Positions 39,368 through 46,753 of a stretch of 46,753 nucleotides of DNA are shown one piece after another; the stretch's first letter is position 1, and every line of letters starts with the position of its first letter. Origin of the DNA: Candidatus Latescibacterota bacterium (lineage in GTDB: Bacteria; JAAXHH01); contig JAJECR010000192.1 of the NCBI GenBank assembly GCA_022821935.1, forward strand, positions 1-46,753, read 5' to 3'. A model generated the notes under the pieces. It did no database searches, was not told where the DNA came from, and was given only the letters and a program-made list of their open reading frames with translations. Made by a program: the position numbers and the translations under genes.

Positions 39368-40447
39368 ATGAGCGAGGCTGACGAAAACTATCAAAGCGTC
39401 GGACTGCCGCCCGGCGTCATACGCCTGAGCCGGAACGAAAATCCCATCGGTCCGTCCCCGGCCGTCGTGGAAGCGGTAATGGCGCGATGCGCCCGGATCA
39501 ACCGCTACGAAGACGCCGACCAGATCGCCCTCTTCCGCAAGCTGGCGGAACTCCACGACGTCCCGCACGATGAGAACCTGGCGCTCCCCGGGCTGGATTC
39601 GGACGGTGCCTGGATCCGCGTGGGCGACGGTTCCGAACACCTGATGCACGCCATCGCCTGTGCCTTTCTGGCCGAGGGAGACGAGGTGATCGAACCTCAG
39701 CCATCCTTCGGACTGATGACCCGGTACGCGGAGGCGTTCGGCGCCCGCGCCGTGAGAACGCCGTTGACGCCAGCTTACGGTTACGACCTGGACGCCATGG
39801 CCGCGGCCGTCAACAGACGCACGCGCATGGCCGTCATTACCAATCCCAACAACCCCACGGGCACGATCCTGACCCACGAAGCCCTGTCCCGCTTCGTCAA
39901 AAGCCTGCCCAGGCGCGTGATCGTCCTGGTGGACGAGGCCTACATCGACCTGGTGGAAGACGACGCGTGCGCCGATGGCAACGTCCTTGTCAGGGAACAT
40001 GAGAACGTCGTCCTGGTCCGGACCTTCTCGAAGGGTTACGGGCTGGCGGGCTTCAGACTGGGCTACGCGGTTGCACAGCCCCGGATGATGCGACGCGTCC
40101 GCCAGTTTCACGGCGGGTCGCCCAGCGCCATGGTGATGACCGCCGCCAGCGCCGCCCTCGACGATCCGGACCACGTGGAACGGACCCGGCGGGCGGCAAG
40201 CGCGTCCAAGGCGATCTACTACGAGACCTGCGCGGATCTCGGGCTGGCGTATGTCTGGAGCGAGGCCGCCTTCGTCCTGATCGAGGTGGGAGACGCCGCG
40301 GCAGTCACCGCGGCCCTGGCCGAGCGTGATATACTCGTTATCAACGCCGACGCATCCTGGCATCTGAAAGGCATGATCCGGGTCTCCTACGGCAACGAGC
40401 AGGAAAGCCGGATCTTTGCCGGGGCGTTGAAGGATATACTTCTCTGA
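39368..40447 (+). CDS. hisC: Histidinol-phosphate aminotransferase family
   Basis: The 359-residue product is a class I/II aminotransferase of the HisC branch: LSRNENPIGPSPAV at the N-terminus, VGDGSEHLMHAI, ITNPNNPTGTIL with the cofactor asparagine, VDEAYIDLV with D189, and the Schiff-base lysine K222 in RTFSKGYGLAGFRLGY, with a final IRVSYGNEQES that has the substrate-carboxylate arginine. HisC converts imidazole acetol phosphate to histidinol phosphate; paralogues act on aromatic or other amino acids. Presence of hisB 3 kb upstream favours HisC, but the position directly after the symporter gene (14 bp) leaves room for a catabolic aminotransferase. No clear Shine-Dalgarno precedes the ATG. 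Confidence 0.85.
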   Translation: MSEADENYQSVGLPPGVIRLSRNENPIGPSPAVVEAVMARCARINRYEDADQIALFRKLAELHDVPHDENLALPGLDSDGAWIRVGDGSEHLMHAIACAFLAEGDEVIEPQPSFGLMTRYAEAFGARAVRTPLTPAYGYDLDAMAAAVNRRTRMAVITNPNNPTGTILTHEALSRFVKSLPRRVIVLVDEAYIDLVEDDACADGNVLVREHENVVLVRTFSKGYGLAGFRLGYAVAQPRMMRRVRQFHGGSPSAMVMTAASAALDDPDHVERTRRAASASKAIYYETCADLGLAYVWSEAAFVLIEVGDAAAVTAALAERDILVINADASWHLKGMIRVSYGNEQESRIFAGALKDILL

Positions 40448-40543
40448 AGAGACGCGCTGCAGAGGCGACGCCCACACGAAGTGGTTTGGTCCTGATCGAA
40501 ACCCGAGTAATCCCTTCCTGAAGTGAGAAAAGAAAGGCGCACG

Positions 40544-41965
40544 ATGCCCGTATCCGAACTGTGTTTCACTACGGCCAACGATCTCGTCCGCATGATCCGC
40601 CACAAGGATGTATCCGTGACGGAAGTCATGGAAGCCCACCTGGCCCAGGTCGACCGGGTGAATCCCGCCGTGAACGCCATCGTCACCTATCATCCCGAGC
40701 AGGCGCTGGACGGCGCCCGGAAAGCCGACGAGGCCATCGCGAAGAACGAAGCGCGAGGCCCCCTCTTCGGACTGCCCATCGCCCACAAGGACCTGGTGCT
40801 GACCAGAGGTGTCCGGACTACTTATGGCTCACCCCTTTTCCGTGATTTCGTCCCGGGCCAGGACGAACTGATCGTGGAGCGGCTGAAGAAGGCCGGGGCG
40901 ATTTCCTTCGGCAAGACGAACGTGCCGGAGTTCGGCGCAGGATCCCAGACCTTCAACCCGGTTTTCGGTGCGACGCTCAACCCCTACGACACGTCCCGAA
41001 CCTGCGGCGGCAGCAGCGGAGGTGCCGCCGTGGCGCTGGCCTGCGGCATGCTGCCCATCGCCGACGGCAGCGACATGGGCGGATCGCTGCGCAACCCGGC
41101 CAACTTCTGCAACGTGGTGGGTCTGCGCCCGGCGCCCGGGCGCGTACCAAGGTGGCCGGCCGTCAACGCCTGGGGCAAGCTCAGCGTTCAGGGTCCCATG
41201 GCCCGGACGGTGGAGGACGCCGCCCTCATGCTCAGCGCCATAGCGGGTCCCGACCCCCGTGCGCCGCTTGCCATCCGGGAGCCCGGGAGGTCGCTCGCCC
41301 TGCCGCTGGAACGTGACTTCAGGGGCGTGACCATCGCCTGGAGCCGTGATTTCGGCGGGTTGCCCGTCGACCCGGAGGTCACCTCGGCCCTAGAAGCGAA
41401 GCGCGGGGTATTCGAGGACCTCGGCATGGACGTCATACCGGGCGAGCCCGATTTCTCGGAAGCCGACGAGGCGTTCAAGACGCTGCGTGCATGGAGCTTC
41501 ATCCAGGGTTACGGCGACCTCCTCGAGAAACACCGCGACCAGATCAAGGACACCGTCATCTGGAACCTCGAGGCCGGATTCGCCCTGTCGGGTCCGCAAA
41601 TCGCCCGCGCCGAGGTGGACCGGACCACCCTGTACCACCGGGTCCGCAGGTTCATGGAACGCCATGAATTCATGGTCTTTCCCGTCAGCCAGGTCCCGCC
41701 CTTCGACGTGCATACACCCTACCCCACGGAAATCGACGGTGTGCGGATGGAGACCTATATCGACTGGATGAAATCGTGCTATTACGTCACCGTCACCGGC
41801 CTGCCCGCCATTTCGGTACCCTGCGGTTTCACATCCTCCGGTCTGCCCGTGGGGCTGCAGATCGTCGGCCGGCACGAGGACGAACTCGGGGTCCTGCAAC
41901 TCGCCCACGCCTTCGAACAGGCGACACAGACCTGGAAAAGGCGCCCAGCCGTGGCCGAGTCGTGA
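40544..41965 (+). CDS. Amidase-signature-family hydrolase
   Basis: The 473-residue product has the complete Ser-cisSer-Lys triad of the amidase signature family: K82 (LPIAHKDLVLT), S157 (CGGSSGGAAVALACG) and the nucleophile S181 (GSDMGGSLRNPA). The N-terminal helix region SVTEVMEAHLAQVDRVNP and the C-terminal LPAISVPCGFTSSGLPVGLQ follow the family. Such enzymes cleave amides of many kinds, and GatA of the tRNA amidotransferase is a relative; absence of gatB/gatC beside it and the sequence style favour a general amidase. The ATG at 40544 has AAAGG close upstream; a GTG seven codons earlier is possible. Substrate unknown. Confidence 0.92.
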   Translation: MPVSELCFTTANDLVRMIRHKDVSVTEVMEAHLAQVDRVNPAVNAIVTYHPEQALDGARKADEAIAKNEARGPLFGLPIAHKDLVLTRGVRTTYGSPLFRDFVPGQDELIVERLKKAGAISFGKTNVPEFGAGSQTFNPVFGATLNPYDTSRTCGGSSGGAAVALACGMLPIADGSDMGGSLRNPANFCNVVGLRPAPGRVPRWPAVNAWGKLSVQGPMARTVEDAALMLSAIAGPDPRAPLAIREPGRSLALPLERDFRGVTIAWSRDFGGLPVDPEVTSALEAKRGVFEDLGMDVIPGEPDFSEADEAFKTLRAWSFIQGYGDLLEKHRDQIKDTVIWNLEAGFALSGPQIARAEVDRTTLYHRVRRFMERHEFMVFPVSQVPPFDVHTPYPTEIDGVRMETYIDWMKSCYYVTVTGLPAISVPCGFTSSGLPVGLQIVGRHEDELGVLQLAHAFEQATQTWKRRPAVAES

Positions 41966-42103
41966 GCGCGTCCTGCCTGCCCCGTACTCTGAACAAAGCA
42001 CCGCGACACAGTACATTAGTGAAAGCGCCACGGCGCCACGGCACGTTTCAGATATCCCCGTCGAGCATGCGTGGTTTTCGCCCGCCGCCGCAGGAGATCT
42101 GTG

Positions 42104-43480
42104 ATGCCCGCTAAGGCGGAAATCGTCATCTGCGGCGCGGGCGTGGCCGGTGTGGCCGCCGCGTATCATCTCGTCGTTCGCCGAGGCGTGCGAAACGTCG
42201 TGCTCGTCGACGAAAGACCCCCTCTCTCCCTGACCAGCGCCGCCGGCACCGAAGCCTATCGCAACTGGTGGCCCGACCTTTCCATGTTCCGGTTTGTGGA
42301 CCGGAGCATCGGCCTGATGGAGGAACTGGCGAGGGAGAGCGGCAATGTTTTCCGAATGAACCGGAGAGGATATGTATTCCTGACCGGCAACAGGGACCGC
42401 ATTCCGGAACTGAAAAAAGAGGCGGAGGAGGTCTCCAACCTGGGCGGAGGCGCCCTGCGCGTGCATCGCGACGGCGGGACCTACGTGCCTTCCCGGCCAG
42501 AGGGACTGGCGTGGCCGGAGGGACTGGAACCCGATCTGGCCGGTGCCGATCTCCTGCTCGACGGCGATGCGATTAAAGTACTGTTTCCGTTTCTGGCGGA
42601 CGATACCGCCGCCATGCTGCACGTGCGCCGCTGCGGCTGGCTGGATCTCCCGTCACTCGGCCGGTGGATGCTCGACCGCATCGCGTCCCGGGGCGGCGAG
42701 CTCCTGCAGGACAGGATTTCGAAGGTCGACGCTCGGAACAATCGGGTCCGGGGCGTAACGCTGGCGTCGGGATCGCGCATCGAAACCGGCAATCTCGTCC
42801 TTGCCGCAGGACCCCTGGTCCCGGCGGCCGGCCGGATGCTGGGACTGGATATTCCGGTCTTCATGGAGTTGCACGGCAAGATCATCGCGGAAGACCGGGC
42901 TTGCGTACTGCCGCCTGACGCGCCCATGATGATCTGGACGGACCCGATCGAACTGATCTGGAGCGAAGAAGAAAAGCGGCAGCTTTCCGCCGGCGCCGAT
43001 ACCCGTTACCTCACCGAACCCTTTCCCGCGGGGCTCCACATCCGTCCCCGGTACCGGGACGGAAAACAGACCTTTCTGGGTATCTGGACCTATGACGTCA
43101 CGCCGCGGGAGGCAGTATTCCCGCCCGAATTCGACCCGGCCTACCCGGTGATCGTCCTGAGGGGACTCGCCCGGATGATTCCGGGTATGCGCGTGTATTT
43201 CGAAGCGACCGATGCACTGGCGGTGGACGGCGGATACTATTGCAAGGCGCCGGACAACCTGCCGCTGATCGGACCGTTGCCGGTGGATGGCGCGTATATC
43301 GTCGGCGCGCTCTCCGGCTACGGCGCCATGGGTTCCCAGGCCGCGGGAGAATTGATCGCCGCCCACGTCACCGGCGCGGTCTTGCCGGACTATGCGAAGG
43401 CCTTCCTGTTCAGCCGTTTCGACGGGATATCGGACACCGAAATGCGGGAAATGCGCGATGCGACGCGCGGGCAGTTGTAG
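42104..43480 (+). CDS. FAD-dependent oxidoreductase of the DAO family
   Basis: The 458-residue product begins with a Rossmann dinucleotide motif (EIVICGAGVAGVAAAYHLV) and shows the D-amino-acid-oxidase/sarcosine-oxidase family features: TSAAGTEAYRNWWPD near the flavin, VLAAGPLVPAAGRMLG and the C-terminal NLPLIGPLPVDGAYIVGALSGYGAMGSQAAGELIA. It likely oxidises an amine or N-methylated amino acid. ATG 42104 has AGGAG 7 nt before it. It lies in the same direction as the amidase (138-bp gap), so amide hydrolysis followed by amine oxidation is a possible pair, which is inference. No partner subunits of heteromeric sarcosine oxidase are near. Confidence 0.88.
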   Translation: MPAKAEIVICGAGVAGVAAAYHLVVRRGVRNVVLVDERPPLSLTSAAGTEAYRNWWPDLSMFRFVDRSIGLMEELARESGNVFRMNRRGYVFLTGNRDRIPELKKEAEEVSNLGGGALRVHRDGGTYVPSRPEGLAWPEGLEPDLAGADLLLDGDAIKVLFPFLADDTAAMLHVRRCGWLDLPSLGRWMLDRIASRGGELLQDRISKVDARNNRVRGVTLASGSRIETGNLVLAAGPLVPAAGRMLGLDIPVFMELHGKIIAEDRACVLPPDAPMMIWTDPIELIWSEEEKRQLSAGADTRYLTEPFPAGLHIRPRYRDGKQTFLGIWTYDVTPREAVFPPEFDPAYPVIVLRGLARMIPGMRVYFEATDALAVDGGYYCKAPDNLPLIGPLPVDGAYIVGALSGYGAMGSQAAGELIAAHVTGAVLPDYAKAFLFSRFDGISDTEMREMRDATRGQL

Positions 43481-43608
43481 GTGTGCGGGTACGTGTAAGT
43501 GGCGGGCGTGCAGGCGGCTGATACGTGCGGGTGTGGTGATACGTGCAGGTGGCGGGTACGCGCGCCGGATTCATTCGAAATCAACTCGCTTAGGATCTAT
43601 TCGCTGGT

Positions 43609-45078
43609 ATGGGCACGCCGATGAATGCTTTGATGATCCAGGGCACGGCGTCGGGGGTCGGCAAATCGCTGCTGGTCGCCGGGTTGTGCCGGCTGCTCGC
43701 ACGTTCCGGCGTTCAGGTCGCCCCTTTTAAACCGCAAAACATGAGCAACGCGTCCTGCGCCTGCCCCTCCGGCGGCGAGATTGGTCGCGCCCAGGCGCTG
43801 CAGGCCTTCGCCGCCGGGATCGAACCCACCGTGGACATGAATCCTGTCCTGCTCAAGCCCGAGGCCGACAACGCGGCGCAACTCGTCGTGGGCGGCAAGG
43901 TACGCGGGCGGCTCATGGCCGGTCGATTCAAGGAAGACCGAAGCGCGTTGATGCACGAGGTGCTGGGGGCTTTCAACCGGCTTCGCGGTTCGTATGACTG
44001 GATAGTCGTGGAAGGCGCGGGATCGCCAGCGGAACCCAACCTGCGTGAGGGGGATATCGCCAACATGGGCTTCGCCCGGGCGGCCGGCGTTCCGGTTTGG
44101 CTGGTGGGCGACATAGACCGCGGAGGCGTTTTCGCCGCCCTGCTCGGAACGATGGAGGCCCTTGCGGCCCACGACCGCGGGCTCGTGGAGGCGATGATCG
44201 TCAATCGGTTCCGGGGTGAGGCTTCCCTGTTGGGCGACGTGTTCAGTTGGCTTGAAAATCGTTCGGGCACGCCCGTACTCGGCTGGTTGCCCTACTTGCA
44301 GGATCTCGTGCTTCCGGATGAAGACATCCCCTATACGGGCATGGACCGCTCGCGGGGATCCGTGAACCCTGGGGGCGAAAACAAACTGCGGGTCGGCGCG
44401 ATACATTACCCGCGGGCAAGCAACACGACCGATCTGGACCCCTTCCTGATCGATCCGGACGTGGAATTCGCCTGGTTGCGCGATCCTTCGGAAATGACCG
44501 GTTGGGACCTCGTGATATTGCCCGGCTCGAAGTCCACTTCCGCGGACCTCTCCTGGCTGAGAGCGCGTGGCTGGCCTCCGTCGCTAGAACGGCACCTTCG
44601 ATACGGGGGACGCGTGCTGGGCATCTGTGGCGGTGCGCAGATGCTCGGGCGCCGTATCCTGGATCCTGAAGGAATCGAGGGGCCGCCCGCTGCCGAAGGC
44701 CTGGCCTGGATCCCGATCGAGACCGAAATGCTGCCGGACAAGCGGGTACGCCCAGTGGCGGCCCGGTCAAGATGGCCGGCCGACCTGCCGTTTACCGGGT
44801 ACGAGATCCGTCACGGACTGAGCAGTGAGGATCCCGAAGTGTACCCCTTCTGCGCACGCTCCGACGACGGTCGGGTGATGGGCACGTTCATCCACGGGCT
44901 GTTCGACGACGGGCGGTACCGCTGCGCCGTGCTCGAAGCCTGGCTGAACTGGAAGAGCGCCGCGGAAGAAGACATCACCGAGCGGTGGACACGAGACCTG
45001 GACCGGATAGCCGACGCCATGGCCGCTAATCTGGATCTCTCTCTCCTTGAACGCAGAGTCGGAGTCCGTCTGCAATGA
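43609..45078 (+). CDS. cobQ: Cobyric acid synthase
   Basis: The 489-residue product is a complete CobQ/CbiP glutamine amidotransferase, which amidates four side chains of adenosylcobyrinic a,c-diamide. The ATP-binding part begins MIQGTASGVGKSLLVAGLCR, then APFKPQNMSNASC and GGEIGRAQALQAFAAG; the later glutaminase (class I GATase) part has the nucleophile C340 in LGICGGAQMLG and H429 in GTFIHGLFDD. The usual NMSNNS is NMSNAS here. Starts at 43609 or 43621 are both possible, and the Shine-Dalgarno AGGA is rather far for the first. Other cobalamin genes are not in the window, and I see no cobalamin riboswitch in the 128-bp gap upstream, which instead holds GT-rich short repeats (such as two copies of gatacgtgc). 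Confidence 0.95.
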   Translation: MGTPMNALMIQGTASGVGKSLLVAGLCRLLARSGVQVAPFKPQNMSNASCACPSGGEIGRAQALQAFAAGIEPTVDMNPVLLKPEADNAAQLVVGGKVRGRLMAGRFKEDRSALMHEVLGAFNRLRGSYDWIVVEGAGSPAEPNLREGDIANMGFARAAGVPVWLVGDIDRGGVFAALLGTMEALAAHDRGLVEAMIVNRFRGEASLLGDVFSWLENRSGTPVLGWLPYLQDLVLPDEDIPYTGMDRSRGSVNPGGENKLRVGAIHYPRASNTTDLDPFLIDPDVEFAWLRDPSEMTGWDLVILPGSKSTSADLSWLRARGWPPSLERHLRYGGRVLGICGGAQMLGRRILDPEGIEGPPAAEGLAWIPIETEMLPDKRVRPVAARSRWPADLPFTGYEIRHGLSSEDPEVYPFCARSDDGRVMGTFIHGLFDDGRYRCAVLEAWLNWKSAAEEDITERWTRDLDRIADAMAANLDLSLLERRVGVRLQ

Positions 45079-45102
45079 AGCGGAAGATTGAGGAGGTTTT
45101 TG

Positions 45103-45131
45103 TTGGTCCTGTTCCAGGGCTGTGGTATAAT
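45103..45131 (+). promoter_or_regulatory. Promoter of the amidohydrolase gene
   Basis: A perfect TATAAT (45126-45131) lies 17 bp after TTGGTC (45103-45108), about 75 bp before the ATG. Confidence 0.5.
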
Positions 45132-45204
45132 CACTCTGTCTCTGTAGCCCGGTAAAATCCCTGTGCTTTGTTGATCAAAAAGACTCGCCAATACTGGAGT
45201 TTCC

Positions 45205-46323
45205 ATGCCCACACCTGAATACGACCTGCTCATCCGCGCGGGACGCGTGTTCTGTGCGGAATCCGGCCTCGACGGACCGGGCGCCGTGGCCTTGAAAGAC
45301 GGACGCATAGCGGCGTCGGGACCCGAAGTCGACGGATCCGCCGCCATGACCTTCGAGTTTCCCGACGGCCTGGCGCTGCCGGGACTGGTGGACCTGCACG
45401 CCCATCCCGCGCGCGGCGGCTCGCGCTACGGCGTCGACCCTGACACCCACTTCCTGTCCCGGGGCGTCACGACTGTCATGTCCCAGGGCGACGCCGGCGC
45501 CGATAACTGGCCGACCTACCGGGATCGGGTGATCCGGGCATGCAGGACGCGGGTGATCCTGGCGATCAACCTTTCGATTCATGGCGAATCTCATCCGGAC
45601 GGCTGTTTCCCTGACCTGGAATCTGCGGACGTGGACGCCTGCGTTTCCGCCATCGAATCGGGAGGAGACACCATATGGGGTATCGCGGCCAACACGGGTC
45701 CCAGCAATCCCACCCCGCCCAGGGAGATCATGCGCCGCGCCCTGGAGGCCTCCGAACGTTCTGGCAAGCCGCTCCTGGTCGGCACGCGCCTGTCCGCCGA
45801 CTGGTCCCTTGACGACCAATTGCCGCTGCTGCGTTCCGGAGACGTGGTCACCTACTGTTTCAACGATTTTCCCGAGAGCGTCGTTAAGGACGGCCGGATC
45901 CGCCCCAGTGTCCGCGACGCCCGCGAAAGGGGCGTCCTCTTCGATATCGGCCATGGCATGCGGTCCTTCAGCTTCCAGGTCGCCGAGGCCGCCATCGCCG
46001 ACGGGTTCCTGCCCGATACCATTTCCACCGACCAGTACAGCCGCCATGTCGGGAGCAGCCCGCAGCACGACCTGCCCCGGACGATGTCCAAGCTGATCGC
46101 GGCCGGCATGTCGGAACGCGACGCTTTCCCAAGGGTGACGAGCCGTCCGGCGGAAGTCCTCGGATTGAAAGGCGAAACCGGCACCCTGCGCGCCGGCGCC
46201 TGCGGGGACGTGGCGGTGCTGCGCTGGAACGAAGACGCGCCGCCGCTGCGCGACGTGGACGGCGTGGAACGGCCCGGAGGCTGCTGGGAACCCGTACTCG
46301 CCGCCCGGGCCGGCATCGTATGA
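45205..46323 (+). CDS. Amidohydrolase (D-aminoacylase/dihydroorotase-like)
   Basis: The 372-residue product is a metal-dependent amidohydrolase. The composite beta domain at the start (LLIRAGRVF and LKDGRIAASG) leads to GLVDLHAHPARGG, the HxH metal motif. GVTTVMSQGDAG, DIGHGMRSFSF (metal histidine) and ISTDQYSRHVG (metal aspartate) follow, then the closing VTSRPAEVLGLKGETGTLRAG, typical of D-aminoacylases and their relatives. The glycine-rich GDAG segment resembles the residues of that branch that hold the second metal. TGGAG lies shortly before the ATG. Substrate is unknown; N-acyl-D-amino acid or a cyclic amide are the obvious candidates. Confidence 0.88.
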   Translation: MPTPEYDLLIRAGRVFCAESGLDGPGAVALKDGRIAASGPEVDGSAAMTFEFPDGLALPGLVDLHAHPARGGSRYGVDPDTHFLSRGVTTVMSQGDAGADNWPTYRDRVIRACRTRVILAINLSIHGESHPDGCFPDLESADVDACVSAIESGGDTIWGIAANTGPSNPTPPREIMRRALEASERSGKPLLVGTRLSADWSLDDQLPLLRSGDVVTYCFNDFPESVVKDGRIRPSVRDARERGVLFDIGHGMRSFSFQVAEAAIADGFLPDTISTDQYSRHVGSSPQHDLPRTMSKLIAAGMSERDAFPRVTSRPAEVLGLKGETGTLRAGACGDVAVLRWNEDAPPLRDVDGVERPGGCWEPVLAARAGIV

Positions 46324-46376
46324 AGCCAGGCTGATACAGGACAGAATAAAGGCAGTCCCATTCAAGGACCGGGCGG

Positions 46377-46420
46377 TTCCACCCAGAGGACCAGGAGATT
46401 CCACCCAGCAGATCAGGAGA
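46377..46420 (+). repeat. 22-bp tandem duplication carrying the Shine-Dalgarno
   Basis: Two adjacent 22-bp copies (46377-46398 and 46399-46420), each starting ttccacccag and ending caggaga, differ at three positions. The second copy supplies the AGGAG of the following gene; the first contains an identical AGGAG 22 bp upstream. Confidence 0.85.
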
Positions 46421-46427
46421 CCCCAAC

Positions 46428-46753
46428 ATGGTATACGGATCGGGAGATTACACCTACGAACGCGTCGAAGGCTGGGGCGGCGGAACCGCCGGCCGGGACC
46501 TCGGCGTGGTATCTTCCATGGCCGTCGATTCGCAGGACCGCGTGCACGTCATCGACCGGGAACCCGATCCTGCGGTTGTCGTCTACGATCGCGGCGGACG
46601 TTTTCTGTACGACTGGGGCCAGGACATCTTCAAGGTGCCCCACTCGATCTGGATCAGCGCGGACGATATCATCTACATGACCGACGTCCAACTGCATACC
46701 GTGATGTCTTTCACCCTTGAAGGGAAGATGCTCTCCATGCTCGGCACGCCCGA
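46428..46753 (+). CDS. NHL-repeat/beta-propeller protein, 5' part (runs off the window)
   Basis: The first 108 codons read MVYGSGDYTYERVEGWGGGT, then GVVSSMAVDSQDRVHVIDRE, VVVYDRGGRFLYDWGQDIF and VPHSIWISADDIIYMTDVQL. This repeating pattern of strand, Asp-x-x-x-x-(I/V) and aromatic residues is that of NHL/six-bladed propeller proteins, including peptidyl-alpha-hydroxyglycine amidating lyase-like proteins. AGGAG is placed 7-8 nt before the ATG. The C-terminus lies outside the window. It follows the amidohydrolase gene by 104 bp and may share its transcript. Function is unknown. Confidence 0.75.
   Translation, partial: MVYGSGDYTYERVEGWGGGTAGRDLGVVSSMAVDSQDRVHVIDREPDPAVVVYDRGGRFLYDWGQDIFKVPHSIWISADDIIYMTDVQLHTVMSFTLEGKMLSMLGTP

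Noticed and set aside
17758..43560. Shared 13-15-bp string ggtggcgggtacg(tg) at about 17760 and 43486-43560 as a dispersed repeat
   Set aside because: A match of this length in GT-rich low-complexity DNA can arise by chance in a window of this size.
43481..43608. Cobalamin riboswitch before cobQ
   Set aside because: The gap is GT-rich with short repeats; the conserved B12-box and core were not seen.
1..46753. CRISPR arrays, insertion sequences or prophage genes
   Set aside because: No regularly spaced repeats, transposase motifs or phage structural genes were seen; the tandem repeats found are short and lack spacers.

Overview
The window is GC-rich, densely coded bacterial chromosome with about 40 protein genes, one tRNA and no rRNA, CRISPR array, insertion sequence or prophage. 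It comes from a Gram-negative cell: there is an apolipoprotein N-acyltransferase, a 1053-residue TonB-dependent receptor, two lipoproteins and a LysM transglycosylase. A 29-residue lysine/arginine-rich AURKAIP1/COX24-type protein, many phytanoyl-CoA dioxygenase, creatininase and sugar-acid dehydratase genes, and the TonB receptor with an N-terminal carboxypeptidase-regulatory-like domain recall uncultured FCB-group lineages such as Latescibacterota. That placement is an inference from gene content only.

Layout. 64-5636 (+): a threonine-synthase-like PLP enzyme, a fused four-carbon-acid kinase/PdxA dehydrogenase and a family 5 solute-binding protein form one tight operon. 5699-9107 (-): the COX24-like mini-protein, an HU/IHF protein, SppA and a MltD-like transglycosylase, followed by tRNA-Ala(GGC). 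9578-16059 (+): a tyrosine phosphatase/ADP-ribosylglycohydrolase fusion, three different PLP enzymes and a creatininase-family hydrolase. 16165-17693 (+): two tandem paralogous lipoproteins with Gly/Glu/His-rich arms. 17925-23147 (+): three phytanoyl-CoA dioxygenase-like proteins and an enolase-superfamily dehydratase, interrupted by a VapBC module and followed by a HigBA module plus toxin-gene remnants (to 25192). 25350-29585 (-): a fumarylacetoacetate-hydrolase-family enzyme and the TonB receptor. 29835-35698: mannonate-dehydratase-like enzyme, XerC/D recombinase, Lnt, a Gfo/Idh/MocA dehydrogenase, an isoprenylcysteine-methyltransferase-like membrane enzyme and a small membrane protein. 36031-46753 (+): HisB, a D-threonine-aldolase-like enzyme, a sodium:neurotransmitter-type symporter, HisC, an amidase, a FAD oxidoreductase, cobyric acid synthase, a D-aminoacylase-like amidohydrolase and the start of an NHL/beta-propeller protein.

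How the genes fit together. Most of the window looks like catabolism of small organic acids, hydroxy/amino acids and amides (uptake protein, kinase-dehydrogenase, dehydratases, oxygenases, hydrolases, racemase/aldolase-type PLP enzymes, amino-acid symporter), interspersed with housekeeping genes for envelope, histidine and cobalamin. Ten places carry a recognisable -35/-10 pair with 16-18 bp spacing, so an ordinary sigma-70-like factor is likely. A recurring oddity is short (7-24 bp) tandem or near-tandem duplications in leaders, intergenic gaps and one protein linker.

The items most worth follow-up are the kinase-PdxA fusion with a DR(P/L) repeat linker, the twin Gly/Glu/His-rich lipoproteins, the phosphatase-ADP-ribosylglycohydrolase fusion, the HigA protein with a degenerate metallopeptidase domain, and the phytanoyl-CoA dioxygenase homologue without a visible HxD iron motif. 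I did not find a single system that can be called new from sequence alone.
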